Of a DNA stretch of 64,000 nucleotides, positions 1-7,320 are shown one piece after another; within the stretch, counting starts at the first letter, position 1; the number at the start of each line of letters is the position of its first letter. The stretch is from Epilithonimonas hispanica. GTDB taxonomy: Bacteria; Bacteroidota; Bacteroidia; Flavobacteriales; Weeksellaceae. Location of the stretch: positions 1 through 64,000 of the forward strand of contig NZ_QNUG01000007.1 in the NCBI RefSeq assembly GCF_003385395.1, given 5' to 3'. Below the pieces are notes generated by a model. The model was not told where the DNA came from. It did no database searches and was given only the letters and a program-made list of their open reading frames with translations. The position numbers and the translations under genes are program-made.

Positions 1-43
1 TTGCCTCATCAGGATATTGCTCTACGAAATTGAGTAGGTTCAT
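1..43 (-). CDS. IS1595-family transposase, N-terminal end only (cut by window edge)
   Basis: An ATG on the minus strand at 43-41 opens a frame that reads MNLLNFVEQYPDEA and leaves the window at base 1. Transposases of the IS1595 (ISXO2-like) family commonly begin with a similar stretch ahead of a zinc ribbon, so this is probably the start of such an insertion sequence. Only 14 residues are visible and no terminal inverted repeat could be placed between 44 and 101, so the call rests on the N-terminal resemblance alone. Confidence 0.5.
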   Translation of the reverse strand, partial: MNLLNFVEQYPDEA

Positions 44-101
44 GATAACTATTTGATACTAAGTTACAAAATTTAGGTAATATATCGAGGATTCATTTAT
101 T

Positions 102-659
102 TTATTTCCATTTGATATTACAACCTAAACTCGGTCTTTGGAATTCTTCTTGGTCAGCGCCTGCCAAAAGATTCTCGAAAGCAATAATCAAATCTTCTCC
201 TGTAATTTCTTTCTGATTTCCCGGACGAGAGTCATCCATTTGTCCACGATAAATCAAACTTAGATTTTCATCGAAGAAATAAAAATCTGGTGTACAAGCC
301 GCATCATAAGCTTTTGCAACATCTTGAGATTCGTCGTACAAATATGGGAATTTGATGTTTCTTTCATCTACAAAATCAACCATTAATTCAGGAGAATCTG
401 CAGGATATCTATCCACATCATTAGAATTAATCCCAATAAACTCAATTCCTTGAGATTTGTAATCTTCGTATAATTCTTCCAATTTATCAATAATATGAAG
501 AACAAACGGACAATGGTTACACATAAAAACAACCAAAGTTCCTTTCTTTCCTTTCAAAGATTCAAGGCTTTGTAATTCGTTATTCTTGGACGGATTAGGA
601 AGTTTAAAATCCGGAGCTTTTGTTCCTAAAGCCAGCATATTCGAAGGTGTGTTTGACAT
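102..659 (-). CDS. Thioredoxin-family / AhpC-TSA-like protein
   Basis: A 185-residue cytoplasmic protein with a thioredoxin fold of the peroxiredoxin-like type. After a short N-terminal strand (APDFKLPN, about residues 15-22) comes the redox motif CNHC at residues 47-50, followed by PFV, as in the thioredoxin-like proteins that carry a CxxC in the first helix. It probably acts as a thiol-disulfide oxidoreductase or thiol peroxidase; the partner is not evident. No signal peptide is seen. It begins 11 bp after the miaA stop on the same strand, so the two are probably cotranscribed. Confidence 0.85.
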   Translation of the reverse strand: MSNTPSNMLALGTKAPDFKLPNPSKNNELQSLESLKGKKGTLVVFMCNHCPFVLHIIDKLEELYEDYKSQGIEFIGINSNDVDRYPADSPELMVDFVDERNIKFPYLYDESQDVAKAYDAACTPDFYFFDENLSLIYRGQMDDSRPGNQKEITGEDLIIAFENLLAGADQEEFQRPSLGCNIKWK

Positions 660-670
660 CGTTATAATTT

Positions 671-1570
671 TTAATCTAATTTATTCAACAAAGATAATGC
701 TTCTTGGAGAGAATTATCATAGTTGACCCAATTTACGTTTTCCAACTTTCTGTTCCACGTTGTTTGGCGTTTGGCATATCGTCTGGAATTTTTCTTAATC
801 TCCGAAACTGCAAAATCCAAATCCCATTCTCCATCAAAATATCGAAACAGCTCCGAATAACCAACGGTTTGTAAAGCGACTTTCTCTCTGTCAGCAATCA
901 AAGCTTTTGCTTCTTCCAACAAACCGTTTTCCATCATTTTATCAACTCGTAGATTAATTCTCTCGTAGATGATTTCTCTTGGTGCATTAATACCAATTCT
1001 GATGGTTTCAAAATCACGCTTTGCTTTTGGTGTACTAAGATTTTCGGTGTAAGTTTTTCCGGTTTGCCAAATGATATCAATCGCTCTCAATAATCGTCTG
1101 GAATTATCTTTATCAACTATAGAATAATATTCTGGGTCAAGTTCTTCAAGTAAATTTTGCAGAGGTTCAATGCCTTCGTTTTCAAAAATAGAAATGAGTT
1201 TTTTCTGATTGTCATCATCAGCTACAGGTAAATCATTCATTCCTTCAACAACCGCTTTTTCGTACATTCCACTTCCGCCAACCATTATTGCAACATCTTT
1301 TTTGGAGAATATTTCGTTCAATTTCTTTAGAGCTTCTTCTTCGTACAATCCAATCGAATAATAATCATTAATACTGATATTGCCTACAAAATGATGCTTC
1401 GCTTCTGCCAATTCTTCATCAGTTGGTGTTGCAGTTCCAATTTTCATTTCTTTATAAAACTGGCGCGAGTCGCAGGAAATAATTTCTGTATCGAGATGTT
1501 TTGCCAAATCGATTGCCAATCGGGTTTTCCCAATTCCTGTAGTTCCGACGATGGATATAAGACGTTTCAA
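671..1570 (-). CDS. miaA: tRNA dimethylallyltransferase MiaA
   Basis: 299 residues, the usual size. It transfers the dimethylallyl group from DMAPP to N6 of A37 in tRNAs reading UNN codons. The P-loop GTTGIGKT is at residues 9-16 and the tRNA-recognition strand DSRQFYK at 34-40, followed by the conserved GTAxPxxEE and GGSGMY segments. The product i6A37 is the substrate of MiaB, encoded at 20231-21664. The gene faces away from the aminotransferase gene, and the intervening region is full of inverted repeats. A TAnnTTTG promoter box lies 15 bases upstream of the start codon. Confidence 0.97.
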   Translation of the reverse strand: MKRLISIVGTTGIGKTRLAIDLAKHLDTEIISCDSRQFYKEMKIGTATPTDEELAEAKHHFVGNISINDYYSIGLYEEEALKKLNEIFSKKDVAIMVGGSGMYEKAVVEGMNDLPVADDDNQKKLISIFENEGIEPLQNLLEELDPEYYSIVDKDNSRRLLRAIDIIWQTGKTYTENLSTPKAKRDFETIRIGINAPREIIYERINLRVDKMMENGLLEEAKALIADREKVALQTVGYSELFRYFDGEWDLDFAVSEIKKNSRRYAKRQTTWNRKLENVNWVNYDNSLQEALSLLNKLD

Positions 1571-1584
1571 AAAGTTAATTTTTG

Positions 1585-1592
1585 CAAATTTA
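1585..1592 (-). promoter_or_regulatory. Putative -7 box of the miaA promoter
   Basis: The minus strand reads TAAATTTG, a match to the Bacteroidota TAnnTTTG box, about 15 nt before the miaA ATG. No TTG at the usual 19-nt distance is visible. Confidence 0.4.
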
Positions 1593-1620
1593 CAAAATGC
1601 GAAATTCTTCTAGCATTATA

Positions 1621-1807
1621 TTTTATCGCAATGGCGCAAAATTGTCATCAATGAAACTTTTATAAGTCGCAAATCAAAAAAAATATAATAAAACGAACTA
1701 TTAAAGGTTGCGACTTATAATATTAGAGCTTGTTTAAATTTATATCAGAAATTATTTTTAAACAGGCTCTTAAATTTAAAGAAAACATTTGCGCCTTTGC
1801 GATAAAA
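1621..1807. repeat. 187-bp element with nested inverted repeats (MITE-like)
   Basis: Three nested inverted pairs fill the space between miaA and the aminotransferase gene. The outer arms, 1621-1640 and 1788-1807, match at 19 of 20 positions (TTTTATCGCAAWGGCGCAAA). A middle pair, 1660-1672 and 1708-1720, is a perfect 13-bp inverted repeat (TTATAAGTCGCAA). A third pair, 1725-1738 and 1757-1770, matches at 13 of 14 (AGAGCTTGTTTAAA type). The outer arm shares the CGCAAAGGCGC motif with repeats at 30456-30530, 31008-31087 and 55990-56075. No coding potential is seen inside. The gene start downstream (1853) lies just outside the element. Confidence 0.7.
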
Positions 1808-1852
1808 TTCCTTGCAGGTTTAAAACAAATATTACTTATTTTTACAATCAGA

Positions 1853-3010
1853 ATGGCATTAAAATTACCAAACTCCAAACTTCCTGATGTGAAAACGACG
1901 ATTTTCACAGAAATGAGCTTATTAGCACAACAAGAAAACGCAGTCAATCTTTCTCAAGGATTTCCGGATTATCAGCCTGATGAAAATTTAATAAAATATC
2001 TCGGTGATTTTGCGAAACAAGGTTACAATCAATACGCACCTTTAGCAGGAGTCAAAGAACTTAGGGAAGCAATTTCAAAGAAATTCAATCTCCAATATCG
2101 CGTGGATTATCATCCGGATTCTGAAATTAATATAACAGCTGGAGCAACTCAAGGAATTTTCACGATTATCTCTGCATTTGTGGGAAAAGATGATGAAGTA
2201 ATTATCTTTGAACCAGCTTACGACTGTTATGAACCTGCAATTATCTTGAATGGCGGAATTGTAAAAAACGTCAAAATGCTTTATCCTGATTATGAAATTA
2301 ATTGGAATGAAGTTAAAAATCTGGTTTCCGAAAAAACCAAGATGATGATCATTAACAATCCGAATAATCCTTCCGGAAAAATCCTAAAACAGAAAGATAT
2401 TGATGAACTCATCTCGATTGTAAAAAATACAGATATCATTATTTTGAGCGATGAAGTTTATGAAAGTATCACTTTCGATGAAAAACCTCATCTGACATTA
2501 GCCAAATATCCTGAACTGAAAGAAAGAACTTTTGTCGTTGGCTCTTTTGGGAAGCTACTACACATCACAGGTTGGAAAATCGGTTATGTTTGTGCGCCTT
2601 TGGATTTGATGACTGAGTTTAGGAAAGTTCATCAATTCAATGTGTTTTGTGTGAACACGCCTGCACAATTTGCAATTTCTAAATATTTGCAGAATATGGA
2701 TGATTTCCAAACAATTTCAACATTTTTCCAAACAAAAAGAGATTATCTTAAAAATGCTTTAAAAGAAACACCTTTTCAATTATTAGATTGTGAAGGAACT
2801 TATTTTTTGTCCGCAAATTTTGGCGCAATTTCTGATAAGCAAGACAAGGATTTTTGCTATTGGATGACGAAAGAATATAAAGTCGCAACTATCCCGTTTT
2901 CTGCATTTTACAAAGATAAAACCGATGAAAAAGTGATTCGTTTTTGTTTTGCAAAAGAACAGGAAACTTTGGATAAAGCCATCGAAAAGTTATTAAAAAT
3001 TAAAATATAA
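1853..3010 (+). CDS. Class I/II PLP aminotransferase (methionine/kynurenine aminotransferase type)
   Basis: 385 residues from the ATG at 1853. An in-frame ATG at 1730 would add 41 residues translated from the repeat region and lacking family similarity, so it is rejected. Fold-type I features: substrate loop LSQGFPDYQPD (33-43), NNPNNPSG (168-175), SDEVYE (199-204), the PLP lysine in SFGK (Lys234) and TGWKIGY (239-245). The sequence resembles YbdL-like methionine aminotransferases and kynurenine-oxoglutarate aminotransferases, which transaminate methionine, aromatic amino acids or kynurenine in the cytoplasm. The exact substrate cannot be read from sequence. The next gene starts one base after its stop. 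Confidence 0.88.
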   Translation: MALKLPNSKLPDVKTTIFTEMSLLAQQENAVNLSQGFPDYQPDENLIKYLGDFAKQGYNQYAPLAGVKELREAISKKFNLQYRVDYHPDSEINITAGATQGIFTIISAFVGKDDEVIIFEPAYDCYEPAIILNGGIVKNVKMLYPDYEINWNEVKNLVSEKTKMMIINNPNNPSGKILKQKDIDELISIVKNTDIIILSDEVYESITFDEKPHLTLAKYPELKERTFVVGSFGKLLHITGWKIGYVCAPLDLMTEFRKVHQFNVFCVNTPAQFAISKYLQNMDDFQTISTFFQTKRDYLKNALKETPFQLLDCEGTYFLSANFGAISDKQDKDFCYWMTKEYKVATIPFSAFYKDKTDEKVIRFCFAKEQETLDKAIEKLLKIKI

Positions 3011-3011
3011 T

Positions 3012-3578
3012 ATGAAAAACCTAATCATCGCAGCTTCTTTATTAATAGGAGTTAGCGCATTTTCTCAAGCAAAATTAGATCCTGCAAAACTGAATTATTT
3101 TTCAGCTGATGCAAGTCCAATGGATGCATCATATTTTCCAATTCAAGTGACGTCTTCAAAGTCAGACGCTCCAAAAGTAAAAGTCGTTTATTCTCGCCCG
3201 CAGAAAAAAAACAGAGTTGTTTTTGGGAACTTGATTAAGTATGGAGAAATCTGGAGATTTGGAGCGAATGAAAATTCTGAAATCAAATTTTATACGCCAG
3301 TAGTAATCAGTGGAAAAGAAATTCCTGCTGGAACTTATAGTATTTTCGCTATTCCGTTTGAAAAAGAATGGACGATTGTTTTTAATTCTGAAATCGATAA
3401 ATGGGGCGCTTATTTCTATGACAAAAGCAAAGATGTTGTGAGATTCAATGTTCCGGTTGAAAAAACTTCATCACCAATTGAATATTTTTCTGTGACTTTT
3501 GTACAGACAAAATCTGGAGCAGATTTGTACGCTGGATGGGATAATTCTCAGGTTAAATTCCCAATTGAGTTCAAGTAA
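3012..3578 (+). CDS. DUF2911 secreted protein
   Basis: 188 residues with a Sec signal peptide (MKNLIIAASLLIGVSAFSQA, cleavage likely near residue 19). The mature part matches the DUF2911 pattern: a VVYSRPQKKNR strand, a YGEIWRFGANE motif, IPAGTYSIFAIP and a C-terminal beta-rich segment. DUF2911 proteins are common exported proteins of Bacteroidota with unknown function. The ATG is one base after the stop of the aminotransferase gene, so the two form an operon ending at the terminator at 3601. Confidence 0.85.
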   Translation: MKNLIIAASLLIGVSAFSQAKLDPAKLNYFSADASPMDASYFPIQVTSSKSDAPKVKVVYSRPQKKNRVVFGNLIKYGEIWRFGANENSEIKFYTPVVISGKEIPAGTYSIFAIPFEKEWTIVFNSEIDKWGAYFYDKSKDVVRFNVPVEKTSSPIEYFSVTFVQTKSGADLYAGWDNSQVKFPIEFK

Positions 3579-3600
3579 TTTCTCGAAAATTGTAATAAAT

Positions 3601-3636
3601 GAAGCCTTATCAGATTTTGACAAGGCTTCTTCTTTT
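3601..3636. terminator. Terminator between convergent genes
   Basis: GAAGCCTT at 3601-3608 pairs with AAGGCTTC at 3622-3629, followed by a T-rich run to 3636. It lies between the converging DUF2911 and HAD genes and probably ends the plus-strand transcript. Confidence 0.8.
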
Positions 3637-4262
3637 TAAAACTTGATTGAAAGTAACTCTTCAAAGTTTTGAATTTCGATTTTAGGATTTTCAACTGTTC
3701 CAAAACCGTAATTGGCAAATATAAAATCAACACCAGCTTTTTCAGAAGATTCTTTGTCCCAAATTGTATCGCCAACATAAACCGGATTTTGAAGATTATT
3801 TCGCTCGACAATCAATCTAATATTTTTATCTTTGGGTAAACCGGCATTTCCGTAACATTCAAAATCCTCAAATAAATCTTTAAAACTAAAAAACTCGATA
3901 AAGTTTTCTATATAACCTTTCATACAATTGCTGACGATAAAAAGTCTGTAATTTTTATTTAATTGTTCTAAAGTTTCTTTGACTTTGGGAAACAATTCAC
4001 CTCCAAATTCCTTAAGATAATCGCTTTCTTTTTTTGCATAAATCTTTTCAAACTCCTGCAATTTTTCTTTTGGAATAAAACTGAAATACTGAGCAAAAAT
4101 GTCATCCATTTTCATCCCAGAAAAATCTCTGACGGTTTGTGAAGTGATTTCAATATCAAATCCAATGTCTTTTATACTTTCATTAAAAGCTTTGGAAACT
4201 GTTTCGGAAGCATTCCAAAGTGTTCCGTCTAGGTCAAAAATAATACTGTCTCTCTCTTTCAT
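3636..4262 (-). CDS. HAD-family hydrolase (phosphoglycolate phosphatase-like)
   Basis: 208 residues with the four HAD motifs: FDLDGT with nucleophile Asp10 and acid Asp12, a serine in IVSNCMKG, a lysine in GLPKDKN and the acidic GDTIWDKE near the C-terminus. A helical cap between motifs I and II places it in the Cof-unlike, PGP/beta-phosphoglucomutase-like branch. It likely hydrolyses a small phosphorylated metabolite; the substrate cannot be assigned. Its ATG overlaps the hutI stop codon by one base, indicating translational coupling. Confidence 0.85.
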   Translation of the reverse strand: MKERDSIIFDLDGTLWNASETVSKAFNESIKDIGFDIEITSQTVRDFSGMKMDDIFAQYFSFIPKEKLQEFEKIYAKKESDYLKEFGGELFPKVKETLEQLNKNYRLFIVSNCMKGYIENFIEFFSFKDLFEDFECYGNAGLPKDKNIRLIVERNNLQNPVYVGDTIWDKESSEKAGVDFIFANYGFGTVENPKIEIQNFEELLSIKF

Positions 4263-5488
4263 TATAAAACTTTTTCTCCATTAATATAAACTTGATTGGG
4301 CAAAAGACTTCCTTGATGATAAAGAATATTTTGGAAATTATCGGTATTGTAAGTTATAAAATCTGCTTTTTTACCTTCAGCTAAAATCCCTCTATCTTCT
4401 AAATCCAAAGCAAACGCCGCTCTAAAAGTAATTGCAGATAACACTTCCGCCGTTGTCAACTTCTGATAAGTTGCTAAAATCGAAGCTTGAGTTACGAGAT
4501 TGCCCATTGGTGCAGAACCGGGATTCCAGTCGGTTGCGATGGCAAGAATTCCGCCTTTGTCAAGGATTTTTCTAGCGGGAGAAAATGGTTCACCAAGACC
4601 TAAACTTGCACCGGGTAAAGCAATTGCAACTGTATTTGAATTAGCTAAAAACTCAATATCTTCATCAATTGTTGCTTCCAGATGGTCAGCAGATTTTGCG
4701 CCAACTTCAACCGCAATTCTAGAACTCCCTGCCGAAAATTGATCTGCGTGAACTGTAATTTGAAAACCCAATTCTTTCGCTTTTTCAAGAAACACTTTAC
4801 TTTCTTCAGGTTGAAAAGCTGATTTTTCGATAAAGATATCAACTCGATTTGCGAGGTTTTCTTCTTTTACTTTTGGTAGAATTTCATCCAAAATATAATT
4901 GAGATATTCCTCGGAAGTACCTTCAAAATCTTTTGGTTTGAGATGGGCAGAAAGACAAGTGGGAACTAAGGTTACTTTAGTTTTTGCCTGAGCTTTTTTG
5001 ATAGCTCGCAACATTTTGAGTTCCTCTTCAACATTTAATCCATAACCACTTTTTATTTCAATCGTCGTAATACCTTGTTTGATAAGTTGATTAACTCTTT
5101 TAAGAATTCCTTCAACTAATTCTTCTTCAGAAGAGGCTCTTGTATGTTTTACAGAACTCCAGATTCCACCACCGGATTCTGCAATTTCGAGATAAGTTTT
5201 ACCTGCATTTCTCATTGCAAAATCATTAGAACGATTTCCTCCAAAACAAATATGCGTATGTGCATCCACAAAAGCTGGAATTGCAATTTGCTCACCTTTA
5301 ATAAAATCAATTTCTGAATCTGGAAATTGCTGTTTTAAAGAATCAAAATCGCTGACTTCTAAAATTTTTCCATTTTCAGTGAGAATTCCGCCATTGGAAA
5401 TGATTTCTAAAGATTCGTCTTGTAGTTTTCCTTTTAATGGAAGATTATTGAGAGTTACTATTTGTGTGAAAGGACCAGTTAAGTTCAT
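4262..5488 (-). CDS. hutI: Imidazolonepropionase HutI
   Basis: 408 residues, typical length. It hydrolyses imidazolone-5-propionate to N-formimidoyl-glutamate, the third step of histidine degradation. Amidohydrolase metal ligands are visible in DAHTHICFGG (HxH), in the HADQF segment and in the ATDWNPGSAPMGN loop typical of HutI. No other hut genes are in the window, so the pathway is either encoded elsewhere or the gene is solitary here. The HAD gene downstream overlaps it by one base. Confidence 0.95.
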   Translation of the reverse strand: MNLTGPFTQIVTLNNLPLKGKLQDESLEIISNGGILTENGKILEVSDFDSLKQQFPDSEIDFIKGEQIAIPAFVDAHTHICFGGNRSNDFAMRNAGKTYLEIAESGGGIWSSVKHTRASSEEELVEGILKRVNQLIKQGITTIEIKSGYGLNVEEELKMLRAIKKAQAKTKVTLVPTCLSAHLKPKDFEGTSEEYLNYILDEILPKVKEENLANRVDIFIEKSAFQPEESKVFLEKAKELGFQITVHADQFSAGSSRIAVEVGAKSADHLEATIDEDIEFLANSNTVAIALPGASLGLGEPFSPARKILDKGGILAIATDWNPGSAPMGNLVTQASILATYQKLTTAEVLSAITFRAAFALDLEDRGILAEGKKADFITYNTDNFQNILYHQGSLLPNQVYINGEKVL

Positions 5489-5573
5489 ATTAAATCTTAT
5501 GCTGTAAAAATAACGATAACTTTATATTTTCTATCTATTATAAATTGTACTTTTATAAAAATTTTAAAAACCT

Positions 5574-6227
5574 ATGAAAATAATTATTGCAAATATTGCT
5601 ATTATATTAAGCACTTCATTTTTTAATGCACAGCAGAATTACAAAATGTTTACCGGTCCTCTTGCTTCAATCAATAAAGATTATGAAAAAGCTGGACATA
5701 ATGTAATAGGCACCCCTTATTTCAACCTTAATTTTCTTTCCGCAACAATTGGAGAGTCACAGGATTCTTTACCAATTCGTTATGATGCTTATATAGATCA
5801 AGTTGAAACTCTCGTTGACGATAAAGTATATGAACTTCCAAAAAATGAAAAATTTGCAACGTTAAAATTTAAAGGATCAAATATCACTATTGTTTATTTA
5901 AAAGAAGACAATGGTTATTTTTTTCGATTAGTTGATGGCAAAAATCAATTATTAAAAAAAGAAAAAGTGAAAGTTGAAGTAGTTAAACCTTCAATTGAAC
6001 CTAACTCTACAATAAAGGACGGTTATTCTAAATTTGAAAGAGTAAATCCTACATACTTTATTAAAACTGAAAAAAATTTAATTAAGATCCCAAAAAATGA
6101 GAAGGAATTGATGAGTTATTTTCCTGAACAAAAGAATGAAATTGAAAATTTTATTAAAACAAATAAAATTAAAATAAAGCAAGAAGAATCAATGATTAAA
6201 TTAGTTAAGTTCTTAAATAGTCTTTAA
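5574..6227 (+). CDS. Secreted protein of unknown function
   Basis: 217 residues. A hydrophobic N-terminus ending in FFNAQQ (about residues 1-20) is a Sec signal peptide of the form common in this genome. The mature protein is lysine-rich with no recognised motif; it contains a YELPKNEKFATLKFKG segment followed by predicted beta strands, then a charged helical tail. It stands alone, divergent from hutI, and ends at a terminator. Confidence 0.7.
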   Translation: MKIIIANIAIILSTSFFNAQQNYKMFTGPLASINKDYEKAGHNVIGTPYFNLNFLSATIGESQDSLPIRYDAYIDQVETLVDDKVYELPKNEKFATLKFKGSNITIVYLKEDNGYFFRLVDGKNQLLKKEKVKVEVVKPSIEPNSTIKDGYSKFERVNPTYFIKTEKNLIKIPKNEKELMSYFPEQKNEIENFIKTNKIKIKQEESMIKLVKFLNSL

Positions 6228-6241
6228 TTTCATTAAACATA

Positions 6242-6271
6242 AAAAAGAGATGCAAATCACACCTCTTTTTG
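6242..6271. terminator. Bidirectional terminator
   Basis: AAAAAGAG at the left pairs with CTCTTTTT at 6263-6270, extended by ATG/CAC pairs, with A and T runs on both sides. It separates the plus-strand secreted protein from the 3' end of metF, so it can end both transcripts. Confidence 0.7.
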
Positions 6272-6273
6272 TC

Positions 6274-7230
6274 TTAAAAAACTTCTCTTCCGATCTTGAG
6301 AATATTATCACTTTTTCCCATCGAATAAAAATGCAGAACCGGAATTCCAAAATCCAAAAGTTCTTTACTTTGGTTAATTGCCCATTCGATTCCAACTTCA
6401 CGGACATCATTATTGGTTTTGCATTTCAAAACTTCATTGATTAATGCTTCTGGTAAATCGATTTTGAAAACCTGTGGCAACATTTGCAAATGGGTTTTGG
6501 TTGCAATCGGTTTGATTCCCGGAATAATCGGAACATCAATCCCAATTTCTCTGGCTTGTTTCACGAAATCAAAGAACTTTTGATTGTCGAAAAACATTTG
6601 GGTCACGATATAATCTGCGCCAGCTTCTACTTTTTTCTTCAACATTTGAAGGTCATAATTCATAGAAGGTGCTTCGATATGTTTCTCGGGATACCCTGCA
6701 ACGCCAATGCAAAAACTGTTGTCAATGTCCGACTCTATCTTACCGTGCAGATATTCTCCGATTCCCAAATCGTGAATCTGCTTTACCAAATCCGAAGCAT
6801 ATTTGTGTCCGCCAACAGAAGGTTCAAAATATTTTTCGCCTTTCATTGCATCACCTCGTAAAGCAACTATATTATTGATTCCCAAATACATACAATCCAC
6901 CAAAAGATATTCGGTTTCTTCTTTGGTAAATCCTCCACAAAGAACGTGTGGAACGGTATCAACATTATATTTGTTCTGAATCGCCGAACAAATCCCCAAC
7001 GTTCCGGGACGCATTCTTGTGATTTTTCGCTCCATCAAACCGTTTCCTCTTTCCAGAAAAATGTACTCTTCTCGAGAAGTTGTAACATCAATAAATGGCG
7101 GTTTGAACTCCATCAACGGGTCGATGTTCTTATATAAATCCGCAATTCCAACACCTTTTTGTGGCGGAACAATTTCAAAAGAGAAAAGCGTTTTGCCATT
7201 GGCGTTTTTTATATGGTCAGTAATTTTCAT
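6274..7230 (-). CDS. metF: 5,10-methylenetetrahydrofolate reductase
   Basis: 318 residues, the usual size for bacterial MetF. It reduces 5,10-methylene-THF to 5-methyl-THF, the methyl donor for MetH. Family features: FSFEIVPPQ (the catalytic Glu region), VTTSREEY, ALRGD, an IGVAGYPEKH segment and VTQMFFDN. It is the last gene of the leftward methionine cluster, 75 bp after the end of metH; that gap and the metH stop codon lie in a heptad-repeat element. Confidence 0.97.
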   Translation of the reverse strand: MKITDHIKNANGKTLFSFEIVPPQKGVGIADLYKNIDPLMEFKPPFIDVTTSREEYIFLERGNGLMERKITRMRPGTLGICSAIQNKYNVDTVPHVLCGGFTKEETEYLLVDCMYLGINNIVALRGDAMKGEKYFEPSVGGHKYASDLVKQIHDLGIGEYLHGKIESDIDNSFCIGVAGYPEKHIEAPSMNYDLQMLKKKVEAGADYIVTQMFFDNQKFFDFVKQAREIGIDVPIIPGIKPIATKTHLQMLPQVFKIDLPEALINEVLKCKTNNDVREVGIEWAINQSKELLDFGIPVLHFYSMGKSDNILKIGREVF

Positions 7231-7241
7231 TTTAAATTTTT

Positions 7242-7320
7242 TAGTTGTTTGTTGTCAGTTGTTTGTTGTCGGATTTTTAGTCGATGGAAAATCAACCGAC
7301 AACCATCAACCATCAACTAA
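7242..7320. repeat. Gene-less pair of inverted heptad arrays between metH and metF
   Basis: The left arm, 7243-7272, is an exact 14-base direct repeat (two heptads, AGTTGTT plus TGTTGTC, twice) ending in GG. The right arm, 7293-7320, is the inverted form with units of the ACAACCA/ATCAACC type. About 20 bp separate the arms. The last codons and the stop (7306-7308) of metH are made of right-arm sequence. The unit (GTTGTCG type) is the same as in the arrays around the four-helix-bundle gene 2.7 kb away, but here no gene lies between the arms. Confidence 0.75.

Noticed and set aside
1730-1852. 41-residue N-terminal extension of the aminotransferase
   Set aside because: It is translated from inverted-repeat DNA and precedes the family's usual start at 1853.
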